A stretch of 64,000 bases of DNA from Aphis gossypii (lineage: Eukaryota > Arthropoda > Insecta > Hemiptera > Aphididae), in the NCBI RefSeq assembly GCF_020184175.1, contig NC_065530.1, forward strand, positions 58,133,260-58,197,259. The letters are read 5' to 3'. Each line of letters begins with the position of its first letter. The first letter of the stretch is position 1. Positions 46,661-59,560 of this stretch are shown one piece after another. The position numbers were made by a program, and so were the translations under genes. Below the pieces are notes generated by a model. It was not told the origin of the DNA. It did not search any database and saw nothing but the letters and a program-made list of their open reading frames with translations.

Positions 46661-49600
46661 CGTACGATACACACATTATATAGTACTGGGCTCGTACAAT
46701 AAATATGTATATGCGGTGTGTGTGTGTGTGTGTAGGCAGTCATGACACGATAATACAAAATATATAATATTGATACGACCGCATCCGCACGAGAGAAACG
46801 AACAGTCGCCGTAGGGAGTAAATAATAATAATGTATATATCACATTAAATATATTATATACACACACAATATTATGTGTCGTAGGTATACCGCACGATGA
46901 CGGACGGAAATCGATTTCCGTATGCAGCAAAATAATATAACATATACTTTGATACACTGCCGCAACACGGCGGTAATTACGACCGCACACGCTCTCCGTT
47001 ATATGTTATACAAAGCGGTGTTACTTCATCGGTCAATAACTTTTTTTTAAGTTTTAACAGTTTTCAAATCCCGTAAGTCGAAAGGCTACATTAAACAGCC
47101 GAGTATAACACTTTGAAAGCTATTCGCAGAAGTTTGATGTTCCTGTAGTAAGCACTAGAAGGCTGCATGCAGTTGATCCTATTTTTCAATATTAACCGTA
47201 ATAATTGTACTTGAACATCTCAAAAATAAATTTACGAATCCTTTCAAACTATTTACTGGCATTGGATATAATTTTCGAAATGTTTGAATAAACCTGAATG
47301 GTCAACTCCGTGAACATTGAAACTAAGCCTCGACATTGAAAAGCCATAAAAAAAGAAAAAATTAAATACACTTTTATAACATAAAAGTATTATGACTTGT
47401 GACTTACAGAAATGTATGTTGTTACTTTGAAAAGTTTGTCATAAATTGGATTATCTGGGCAGTCAGAAAGCATTGTCCAGAAATAAACATTATAACAAAG
47501 TTTTTCAAATATATAGTGCGACTCGTAAAGACAGGCATCATAAATAATTTACCAAGTTGCATAATTCATATATTTATACGTACCTAAATTTAATCTAATT
47601 TATCCAAGTTTCATTATTGAAGATCTTCTTGAAGTGTTATGAACATAATCTATGGTAACCGACGGTGTATAGCACGCGTTGCACTAATGCATACAGGAAA
47701 GATAATATTTTAATTTTAGTAATGGGTATATTACCTACTCATTTATGTGCTGATTGTTTTTTTTAACTTACGAAACATGGTAGTTTTTTGATTTTAAGTC
47801 CATGATTACAAAGTGACGAAACACGCGTTATTTTATAATATTATATAATATATCAGCTATACTCATACCCGTAAAACGATAATAATCTATGTTATGAGCT
47901 TGGCGTGAGTAACGTGTGCAATATTACGTACACTGATTCTTTAGTCGGATTATAATATATAATTTTAAAATCTTATTATGGAATATAATAATAACGTATA
48001 CTGCAGGTAAAGCAAAGTATTCATAATATATTATATAGAATATGATATTATTATTGTTTTATGAATTGTAAAGGTATGATGCAAGCTTTTAAAGTTTTAA
48101 CGACCCTATATTAATTGTATTTTAGAAAAAAATCAATGATAATAATATGCAATATTATTAAAGTTTTGAGTTATGGGAAAATTACTATCGGGTTATCATA
48201 CCCGATATGTGTCTTAATGCTCAATACAGGGTCTTCATTTGGAGAGGAGACAGGAGTATGCATTTTGCCAACCGTAGATTTTAAAGCTGTCCGATGGGCC
48301 GGTGACTGATTGTTGCCGTTTAACCATTATTGGTTAAAAAAAACATGGCTATTTTTATAATATTTTCTCAAAATATTATGTATTGGTAATGAGAAATTGG
48401 TTATTTATTATTACTCATTAGACATTAATAATTCATAGTTGAAATAATGGAATGCATTTATATACTTACTCGGTCCAACTGATGAATACCTACTTATACG
48501 AAAATCGGTTCTCCTGCGTATCCTCGTTAGGTACCCTGCTACCGAGACCGGTTCTACTGTAGCGGAAAGTCTCGCGGAGATGCATACAATTTCTATGGAC
48601 GTGAGATGTAAGTTGGTTTGTGTTTCATGATAGAAATGGAACATTATATTATTGTAGTATAGCTCGATCGCAGAATTGATTAAATTTAATCAATTATACG
48701 TGGTTTAGTTTCTGTACAGTGGATATAATAAAATTTCAAAAATGAAAACAAGAAGATATTTAATAATAGTATGCAAATATTTTTGTTACTTAATCGTAAA
48801 TTAACAGATTTTTAATGAAGATAAAATTTAAAATATCCGTTGTTTTATGTTTATAAACGACGTAGTTGGTAAATAAAAAAAAAAATTGTTAAAATAATCT
48901 AAACTATAAAATATTATGCAATATGGCAAAAGTGATTCGATAAAAATGTGATGAAAAAATGACGGTACAAACTCCGCAGTATAAAACTCTGTATACATAA
49001 ATCCGATCCATCGTACAAAATGGATCATACGGGAACATGGCTTTGGCACATTTTGACCACTCTGCAGGAAAAAAGCTATTTTATTATTCGTAGGATTCCC
49101 AGGTCCGGTTAGGTTAGCTGAGTTATAGGATTTTTAGACGTTTTCGCATTCATCATATAATATTACGAGTATATTGATACATGTGCGATCCCACAGTCCA
49201 CACCTTGTTTGCAAAGTACATTATTAAAGAACGAATATTATACATTATGTATGTGCACAGTTGCTATGGTACAGATTTACATTGTATGATAGGTAGGTAT
49301 ACACATAATATATTTACCTGGAAAATAACTGTCTCATTTATTCCACTTATTTTTCTTCTTTCTCAACGAATTCAAAAACGTAGGTAAATCCTCAAAATTC
49401 ACACGATAAAATAATAATAAAATAACGTAAACGTATATGTTTACCTACGTCGTGTGACCGTTTTTCGAGACTACACGCGAAGGTAAATTATACCTACCCA
49501 TACGCATAATATTCCGACACTCGAATTCTTCGAACGCGTCTTTATATAATAATATTCGTTTCTGACGTTCTCGCCATATTATAACGATGATCTATATAAC

Positions 49601-52600
49601 ATTATTATATGTTTTATTATACTATACATACGACTCGCGTCTTTTGATCGCACAGTCGATCGATCAATCAACTTCTGTCGTATATTTCAATATTGCTCTG
49701 CTGGCATCATCGGAACTGTATTTATATATATATATAATACCTGATGCTGCGCCGCGTCTGCAACATCACTATATACAGATGTATAATATACATCAGTCGT
49801 CGCATTGACGTTTAATAATTCTGCACCGGCACAGCGCAGTCAATCAAAATCCATATACATACACCTCTATTATTGTACGAAACGAGAATATTATTATTAT
49901 TATAAAATTGTACAGAGGCAAAAATATGTGTTTTTGCAGTCTGCAACGGGATGCACTATACTGTATGGTTTTACGGGTATACGCTACTGCGTATTAGATG
50001 TTTTGATTTTTTATTAATAGTGTGTTTTACAATAAACCACTATATTTTTTACCACCCCACATCGTTGTTTGGTTGAAACAAATCACCCAAACCACTCTGT
50101 ATAGATGACGTATTTGCGCATAGTTTCACGCGACCCGAAAATAACAATATATATAATATACATATATAATTAGTTATATACACTTTATAATAAGCTATTT
50201 ATATAATATTAAATATATATATATATGTGTGTATATGAATTAAATATTATTTTTATCAAACTCGTTAGTGGTTTTTTTTTCATAAAGTGAACGGGTTTTA
50301 AATTTTCAGCTATACACATAATAGTAGGTGAGTATATATTAAAATATAAAAGATATTCGATTATCTATAAATAGCAGCATATATAGTAATATCGTGTAAT
50401 TAATATGTTAAATTATAATAATATATCGCAGTATTCGATAAAGAAATTCAGTTTAATTGAACCAATCAATATAATATAACAGCATACTTATAACTACTAC
50501 AATGTTATTAGAGTATATGTACGATAATATATATTATATCAAATCAACTTATAACATAAAAAATAATTAATATTATAATAAGTTCAATAATGCAGTATAA
50601 ATAATAAGAAAAACAAAATTATTATTACTGATATTTTTGCATACGTGTCATTTTATAGTAGGTAATACGTTTATTACTTAGTAATATTATAAAAAATGAA
50701 TTTATTTAGTGAATTTTGGACTATGAAAAAATCAATAAATATTCGTTTAGAAAAAATGTATGTATAAAATAATAATAATAAATCAGGTCTCGTAATTCGT
50801 AATATAGGTACTACTATTAGATACATTTTCTTGGCAGTATAATAAGACGTTCAGAAATTCATACTATTAGTCTGGTTAAATTTAATTGTTTTTTATTCAC
50901 AGCGTTTCCCATTAAACACATTAATGATAAACACAGTTCATATTAAAAAAACATACTTGTATAAATAAAACAATAAAATTTACATCAATGTAGGTTTCTT
51001 GCTGCCAAAAAAATATTTACTCTTCTAGCTCAAACTGTTGGCAATATATGAGAACGTCGTCTATTAATATACATATTGTCATTTACGCCGATCGCTTCAG
51101 ATGTATACCTACTATTGAAAACACACAATAATTATCAAAAGGTAACATTTTATTTAATGTTTTATTTATTTATTATTAAACAAGTGAGCCCAATTAGGTA
51201 CAATGGTAAATTATGTGGAACATAAAACAATTATCATAAAGTATTGTGGAGATACAATAATAGGCAAATTTTTGTCCAACAATTAATAGTTAATAAGTAG
51301 TTTCAATATCAATAATGTTTATATCTAAATATTATGCATTACACAACACTATATTAATATATTATCAACATAGCCCAAAAATTTGTTTGGTATAATAATA
51401 CGTAACACGAGGCTAATCACTAAAACATTGTAAAAAATATAAATTAATTTAGACAAATTAAACTGATATGTATAATATCGTGCATACGAATAAATATTTA
51501 AAATATATACTATAGCTAACTATTCTCTTTATTTTTATATGTAACCGCAGATAATCAAATTAATAATTTTATTGCTACCAAACGATAATAAAAATGGATA
51601 AAATACGTAATATTTTAAATTTTTGAAATGTGGCATTTGTTTCAAAAGCGGGAAAAAAGATTTATTTTATAGCACAATAAAGTTTTTCATGAGTGACTTT
51701 GTCACGTTGAAAAATCTAACTCGTCATTTTATGTTACAGCGCGTGGTAGTAAAAAGTAATTCGTTTAGTTATACATTTAATAAGCATTGTGTTAAAAGTT
51801 ATAAATGGAAAAATAACTTTTTAATTAGTTAATTCCCTGGTGACGGAATGTCTACCTGTCGCAAAAATGACAAAACAATAACCACGTGAGCGTTCATTTA
51901 GTAGAATTTTTACAAGAGGTTAATAATTGTAAGTATATTATTGTAAGTTTTGATATTTAAAAAACAATATATTGTTAATTTAATATTTTCTTAATATTGA
52001 AAAATAATGTTTAATAGTTCAAACTCTATTAACAGTCGAGAATGTGAAATAATGCCCGTATAGTTAATTCAGCTCAATAATTTTCAGATCTGTTGCTACA
52101 CTAAAATATGTGCATCATCGTCGATCAATCTCTTACTCTATATATTATCAAAAAAAATAATTTGTAAAAATCGTGAATCTTCCTTTGGGTATAGGAAAAA
52201 GTGAAACAACCTGATGATATACACGTGTCTCCTCGAACTTAGAATCTAGGAATACAGTTATATCTTAAAATATTTGTCACCCAGTAGTTTGATTCCCGAA
52301 CAGCTTTAGTCGTGTAAGTTTAAAGTATTTCTAGTGGCTTAACCAATGGGACCAAATTAATATTGCCATTGAAGCAACACATGTGTTTCTTTTTGAAACT
52401 TCAAAACGCCACGATGGAAAAATAATATTGGTATTATCAAATTGCACCAATTACTGAATTCTCTTTAATCATAATCTTTAGCGTCCGATAAACACTATAT
52501 ATATTTTTTTTTTCAGTAAAAAGATAAATACAAAAAATTATTTTTTTTTATGGAGGCGAGAGATTTCAATGACTATACAAACCATAAACAACGCGGATCA

Positions 52601-52700
52601 TTTTGCAAAAAACCGTGTAAAATCTGATGGCATCCAGTAGTTTTTGAGTCTATTAATCTCGGACCCACGTCCATTTATATATATATATATTTAATTTGAC
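46661..52700. other. Long non-coding stretch
   Basis: AT-rich. One exon-like island at 48470-48592 (minus strand) has an acceptor-like CCATAG before it and a strong GTAAGTATA donor after it, with one open frame across its 123 nt. The translated piece matches nothing I know. A mariner-like end may be present near 50070-50090 (inverse reading tacagagtggtttgggtgat), but its partner was not found. Confidence 0.35.
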
Positions 52701-53680
52701 GTATTGAGCTCTCGAGGAGTAAAAAAAAAAAATGCGATGATATACACGTCACGCAGCGTGGTATATTTTATATACACGCACTTTATAATAAACGTATAAT
52801 TCATAAAGTGATGCGGTTTTATCTATAGATATGGTGATCTTAATCGTCGCACTTATGGCCCGCGATCCTTTTATACTTGTATACATATATGTATAATATC
52901 ATGTTCGTTTGATTGATTGTTTTTAATATAATTCGTATACATATATGTGTGTTATACGAAAGTCATTTTGCAACAAGCGCGATGTGTCGTAATAATAACA
53001 TTCGACAAGGCGGAATAAACTATTTGGCGCATACGCGTATGTGTTTATATAATAATAATATAGTGTATATACATACAAACACGTCGTCTATAATAATAAT
53101 AATAATATACGTGTCGACGGGGCGCAAAAACGGTTTTATAATAATACGATAATATATATATATACACACTGCTCACCGAGTACAGTTATCGTATAAACAT
53201 ATATATATAATAAATAGTGCGTATATAATATGCAGTGTGCCGAACCACCGATGATGGTGGTTGAGAGAGTCGAGTCAGAGGGTGCAGAGACTGCGCCGCA
53301 GATCCAAAGACGGGGTTTATATGGTCGATAGGAGAGACGATGGGGTGGGAGGGTGAACAATAACGGTATATATGTACAATAATAATAATATCATCACACA
53401 CACACATGTATATAATATTACACAGTATATGTACACACCCTTTTGCGGCGTACCATGGGGAGGCGGCGTGTGTGTACGAGAGGCGTGGGGTCGCCGGCAA
53501 AGGATCGATGTGATTTTTACGACGTACCGCCCGTCGACGTTTGTCGTGTCGAGTTAACTACCGTTTTCGAGCGTATCTGTGTGTGTGTGTGTGTGTGTTT
53601 TTTGTTTGATTAAATATGAACTTTACACGGGCGTTGCACCCTCGCCCGAGGGCGCGAAATCGCGTCACTTTTAAGCGTTA
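52701..53680. other. CpG-richer island with simple repeats
   Basis: Elevated G+C at 53225-53360 and 53440-53680. A GT run lies at about 53578-53598, and AAT and TA runs nearby. Overlapping 60-104-codon frames on both strands show no recognisable domain. Confidence 0.3.
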
Positions 53681-56600
53681 TTGTTATATAATATATAATA
53701 TGTATCTATACAGTAATAGCAGTATAACGATATGGTGTTATTTGCGGTCATATATACACCACCCCGCGTGTACATATAACTTCGAATAATGTGTATAAAG
53801 TAAACACTGCGACCGTTTATGAAACAATAACGATCTTATGATACAATTATATTATACTCCCCAGATTTACAAACACACGTATTATAGGTATTGTAGCACG
53901 TGTATAAAAATATACTATCGAACGGTATAATTTCACAATACGGTTTAAATTAAATGGTTTTTTGGAAATCTAATTATGTGTTTGTACTATATCCTTATAT
54001 ACTGTAATTACCTATAGGTAATATGCTACGAACGACATGAACAGAATTTCTAAACGATTGTTATAAAGTACTCCGGCATCCTATATGCGCCCCAACCTTT
54101 TTTACCTACCTGTATAAAACTGCTGATTTCTAAACAATCTTTGTGATGGTACATCATCTGTGGTCGTAAATCTTGACTATATTGTAAAAAAAGATTACCG
54201 TTAATTGACAAATTAATAGACATTTTTTTTGTTGCTAATGGGTAACCCCCAATAGAATAACGATATAATGACTCAGCTATCATACATTTTAACCTAAGAC
54301 ATCTAGTTGACTCGTATTAGGAATATTAGTATCTCGCAGGTGTTAAAATGCAAGTCTGCCATAATGCTTTTTTTAAATCCACATAATTTTGGGCCCCGGT
54401 TTAAACTCTATACGTGTATACTTCATTTGTAAATAATATAATATATCAGCTATACTATATCAAGATGATTCGTCAAGCAGACTAATCTCCAATTTTATAT
54501 GAATAACGAAACTTAATTTTCGCAATTGTCAAATATAATATAATAATAATTAAAAAATAGTACAGTAGACAGTAAGTATACTTATAGATAATATTTTCTA
54601 TATTGTATTTACGCTAACATATATATAGACTATAGAGGCTATACAAACATTCTTTTTGTAAGTAAGTTGAAAGTAAATACTTTGTACATTGACTATAGCA
54701 GTTAAAAATATGAAATAATACATCTATGTACTACGATCGATTAAAAATAGCGTTTTAATTACTATATTATAAGTAGAATATTGTCAATAAAATACATATG
54801 ACGTTTATAAATATAAAATAGTGCAGTGACATATCTGTATATTTTTGGACACCTCACAGTTATATATATGCTGCTGAACAGCAGTACGCCGTGATAAAAA
54901 GTTTTTCTTTCCCGTTTGTTCAACAGTTTTTGTGTATTATTTAGGGAGATTTTAGTATATTGAAATTTAAGTACCTTACATTGTATATATATATATATGG
55001 ATTATGGATATATACGTTTTAAACTCTTAGTATTTATTAAATAGAATAACACAATAACATTATACCTATATGTACATATTATATGGTTATACAATTTAAA
55101 TATATAAATTATAATGATGTACACTCATAAAATTACGTTCTTAAAGACTGTATATACTCATAGGTACATATTTATATAAATATATTATGTCCGATGTCCG
55201 ATGTCATTATTCTAACTCGACTTAACGAACTCCTACGCGTTTACGCAATTACCGCAGCTACTGTTTAACTTTTTATAATAATATACAACCTAATAAAAAA
55301 AAAATCGTTAAAGCACATTTGACTATAATATTATATTACAATATATTAAATGTTTTGTTTTTTTACTGCAGTGTCTATTAATGAGATAGTTAGAAGTTCA
55401 TTTTATATACGTAAATTATTATAATTGAGACGTGCGTTGTGGTAGGGTTGCATGTGATGAGTGTATATCGTGAACCTCTCTCTCTCTTTATATATACATA
55501 TTTACGTGTCTGTGTGGGTAGTATACAAAATATTATGTATATGATTTTATATTTTTATATATATAATTTGATAGTATATATTATACATATTGTATTATTA
55601 TGTATTTGATAGTTTGTCAATTCTGGTGTCGACTTATTTTTTTTTAAGAAATCATCTAACGCTTGCGTTACCTGAACAATCACGACTTGGTTATGTAAAA
55701 TCCATTATATTGATTTTTACCGCCATTATTGTTGTATACATACATATAAAAAGTATACAGGTATAGTTATAGTCTTATAGGTTAGGATAAGATTATTATA
55801 GAAATTTAAATTTTTTATCACTCAAATGAAAAATCTACTAGAACTCGTAAATATTTATTACACCGATCCGCCGACTCATTGATTAAAATACAATAAATAG
55901 CTGTAAACACTATATAGTATATACGTACCTATAATAATATTTGTACCTACTATCGAAGAACTCCACACAACGAGCGCTGCTGTCGTATTCTTATATTATG
56001 TATTCGTTACATAGACTGCATGTATAAATATCTTAATATTAAAAAGAGACGACTACGCGTGTTTACGCATAACGTATACAGGAGTATATATAATAACGTA
56101 GCGGTATAAAGTACACGGCATACTAAATATTATATATTATTATGATATATCTTAACCTATATTTTATACATTATACATATTATAGGTATTGAAGCGATCA
56201 TATCAAGCATTTTCATAATTGGGTACATATACGGGCAATCTCCAATCGTTATTTGGATGTGTATTGTAAATTATATATACTTATTATAATATGTTCAAGG
56301 TACCTATATGTGAACGGATTGAGTATAGTTTTTTAGAATACTCAATATTATATCAAAACAATAGTAAAAAAGTAAACGAAATAAAACTACAATGGTATAA
56401 TAATTATTTTCAGTAAATAGGTCAACCATGCTATAAAAATTTCAAACATACTGGACGCGACAAAACTCCAAACAGGTTTCGTCTGGTTTTATATCCGGAC
56501 ACCTATACATAATGTACATTACCAATATAGGTATGTATTTTTTTCACTCGTTGCACCCAATGCACGACTTTGCAGTTTTATAGATTTGCGAATGTTACGT

Positions 56601-57917
56601 CAGTTATTGTATTATATTATTCATAAAATACACGTATCTATGTATAATATATAACTATGGTTTTATAATACCATAAATGTATATAATATTATAATGTAAA
56701 TACAATATGTCTATCTTCAGTATTATAATAGGTATACGTATTATACCTATGTTTGCATGGCTGCATTACAGCTGCGTATCTACTTTGTATGGCTGTTAAC
56801 TCGAAGGTCGAAGGGAATGAAAAAAAATTCAATTTTTATCGGCCTAATCATATTGTTATTATTAAGTGAAATGTGAGGCATAATACATTCATACTATTTT
56901 AGTTTTTTTTTTTTTAATGTCCGGTGAGGCGGAAAAATTAAACCTTTGCCCACATAACACCTAAAATTAGGCATGATGTTATGTTGATAATATAAATACA
57001 CATCATATTATACGGTACATAAAATGCGGCTTGAATTTAAATTAACTAATACCTAATGTAATATCATTATTGATTATAAAATATATCAATGATAATACAT
57101 CATGTATCGTGTTAGTTCATTCGCAATCATATAGTATGAAATGCAATCAAAATGTCGTAATTTAGGTAGGTACCTATATAATAATTATTTATATATAAAT
57201 ATATCGTTTTAATATTATAGGTACAACATAAAAGTTTAATATGGTTTATAATTATATTATAGTATAACAAATTATAGATACATCGCAAATTGAATAATTA
57301 ACAGAATTATTGTGGTATAGTATTATGTCAAAAGTTCTACGCTGAAATCTTTTTCAGCTTGTCAAAAACCATTTAGCTCTTTATATACTATATCAATATA
57401 CGTAATGTACATACAGCAGTATACTCGTAATAGTATACACCTGTATAATTAAGGTAAGTACTATCGTAAAATTCATCATATATAATAAAACTGCAACATT
57501 ATAATACGCGTATTACGCGGATGACAGCCGTTGAACGGTAAATAATAATAATTGTAATTCAAAATATATAAATTTTAAACCATTATAATTGTTTATATAG
57601 ATGTAACTATATGTAAGTTATGTTTGTTATTATGGTAATACATAAAATATATTAATATGTCAAATCTAATAATATTATGTTACAAGATAAGTACAGCAGG
57701 AATGTTAAAAATTATAGACTCTACTACAATATAGGCATAAATAGGAAGTACCTAGGTATATATTATTATACTTAACGTACTCCATTCATCGAACATTTGA
57801 ATCGTAACAAAATTAAAACGATTAAACTGTTATGCAAACCGAAGACGCGCGTGATGTACTCATGTATCTATTGACACTCGTTGTCTTTGCAAAAGTAGGT
57901 ACAATCCGCATGACGGC
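53681..57917. other. AT-rich intergenic DNA
   Basis: A 77-codon frame on the minus strand (54283-54050) has normal amino-acid composition but no family I recognise. Otherwise short chance frames and TA-rich simple sequence. Confidence 0.45.
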
Positions 57918-58405
57918 GGACAACGATTCCGCAAATTTGCGAAATAGTGTTGATTTTAATAGTCACTGATATACATACATGACTCCGCAAATTCCATGTA
58001 TATAATACACACGATTCCTCGTAATTTTAAATGCGACGTTGCCATACCGAAAACAAAATATATATCTATTGTAAGGGCCGAGCCACACTATAGAGTGGTT
58101 TTTGGCGCGCGGTAAGCTTGCAACGGTGGCACCCGGTAACGCGCGCGTTAAAATGACGCGCGGTACTCGGGCGATACACGCGCGTCAAAATCGTTCTACG
58201 CATAGTGTATAACGAAATAACGATACGACGAATAAAACTGTCTTTATTATATTTATATATGTTTTTTAATAACAAATGATTTAAATAATTGTATATAATT
58301 AATAGCTGATAATTGTTTCGTGAATAACTACTTCTTATTACCGGTATAATTGTATAAAATATTGAATATAGCATCATAATATTATGCCATTAAACTTTAT
58401 ATTGA
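57918..58405 (+). mobile_element. Unnamed ~0.5-kb repeat, copy C
   Basis: Inverted counterpart of 39326-39945 (about 18.4 kb away), with only one core (58074-58215: taagggccgagccacactat ... gcgcgtcaaaatcgttctac). Similarity begins near gattccgcaaa and continues through attaatagctgataat and catcataatattatgccatt. The GC-rich core inside AT-rich arms is distinctive. Confidence 0.65.
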
Positions 58406-58554
58406 ACAAAGCAGCAAGTGTTCGTCGCGATACACTGCAATCTCGAGACCTGCAGCGCTACTGCCGCAAGACGCCGCGATTAACTGCTATGATGGACGCG
58501 TTCAAAATATACGACTTCAATATTGCGTACGGCGTTCGACGCAAAAACGTATAA
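58384..58554 (+). CDS. Possible 56-aa small ORF
   Basis: ATG at 58384, stop at 58552-58554. The peptide begins MPLNFILNKAASVRRD and ends YGVRRKNV; it is basic and of ordinary composition, with more G+C than its surroundings. The first codons overlap the repeat element (copy A has a similar ATG TCA TTA AAC start, then diverges). Five nt after the stop lies a near-perfect hairpin (58559-58581; arms TAAGACTTGAG and CTCGAGTCTTA, one mismatch). No family is recognised and chance cannot be excluded. Confidence 0.2.
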   Translation: MPLNFILNKAASVRRDTLQSRDLQRYCRKTPRLTAMMDAFKIYDFNIAYGVRRKNV

Positions 58555-58599
58555 ACCATAAGACTTGAGGCTCGAGTCTTAAACACTATACATAGGTAT

Positions 58600-59560
58600 A
58601 TAGCTGTTAATATGTATAGTTTAGATAATTACGCGTAAGTGCATATTGCAAATACTGCACAAAATACGAACACCATTGCAGCTTGCTATTATAATACACC
58701 TACGTATGTGTATAAAAAAAACACGATTTCGTCGTCGTTTGTATATTTTATTTTATTTTTCCAGCGGCGCTGTACGGCGTCAATCGCGCCCCTATATCGT
58801 ATATTATTTTTTCTCCTCCGACGATGTCTTATATAGTTATATACCTACTATTTGTCCCGTCACGCTACTCAAACCTAACCTCCTCCCCAAACACCGACCC
58901 CCTACGCCGACGCGACGGTTTCGAGCCATTATTCGAATTTGGCATATTCGCTCTTGTCTCCGCGCGCTTACGATGACGAGCGCTATGTGAAAATTAAAAC
59001 ACAATAATATCAGCTGTACAACGATTAAACGGGCGCACGCGCGCCGGTCACTCTCTTCTCGCGCGCCGGAGACCGAATGGCGCGATCCGTCGCCGGTGCG
59101 GGGGGGAGAGTGAGGGGGGGCGCCTAGGGTGAACGGCACGCGGCGGACGGACGGGTATATTATTATATTGACGCGCGGCCGATCGCGACGCAGAAGAATG
59201 GGCGGCCCGCCGTAATTGGTCCCCCGCGACCGCGGCCATATTGAACGTGGCTCGCGGACGTCCCCCCGCCACCGCACAGTGTGGGCGACGCCAGCCGAGA
59301 ACGCGCCACAGCCGCCGACGTTTAAGACCGCTCGTCGGCCCCCGAACGCCGCCGCCGCCGCAGCCGGACGACGACCCGTAAACCCTCGTACACGGTATAA
59401 GCTGGACGTTTGCAGGACGAACGAGACGTTTATTTTCGTTCCTGTGGCTATACGGCGTTTTGGAATATCGTTTTAGTATTCCGAAATCACGGCCAGTGTT
59501 CGGTCGATTCAGTCTGCTCCGGAACGACTTATTTCACTCGTCAAAGTATATATATATATA
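58600..59560. other. Strong CpG island
   Basis: The most G+C- and CpG-rich non-coding part of the window, peaking at 59040-59400 (GCCGCC repeats, cgcgcgcc words, ccgcggccatattg). Frames of 74-146 codons run on both strands because stop codons are rare in such composition; none shows a known domain and no splice pattern supports one. A promoter region, perhaps of a gene transcribed away from the homeobox gene, is plausible. A TA run follows at 59547-59565. Confidence 0.4.

Noticed and set aside
50070..50092. Mariner-like terminal repeat
   Set aside because: Only one end was seen; no matching inverted partner located.
54050..54283. 77-codon minus frame with ordinary composition
   Set aside because: No recognisable family, no splice or promoter context; noted only in the region description.
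58837..59277. 146-codon minus frame
   Set aside because: Open only because stop codons are rare in CpG-rich DNA; opposing frames are equally open and no domain is seen.
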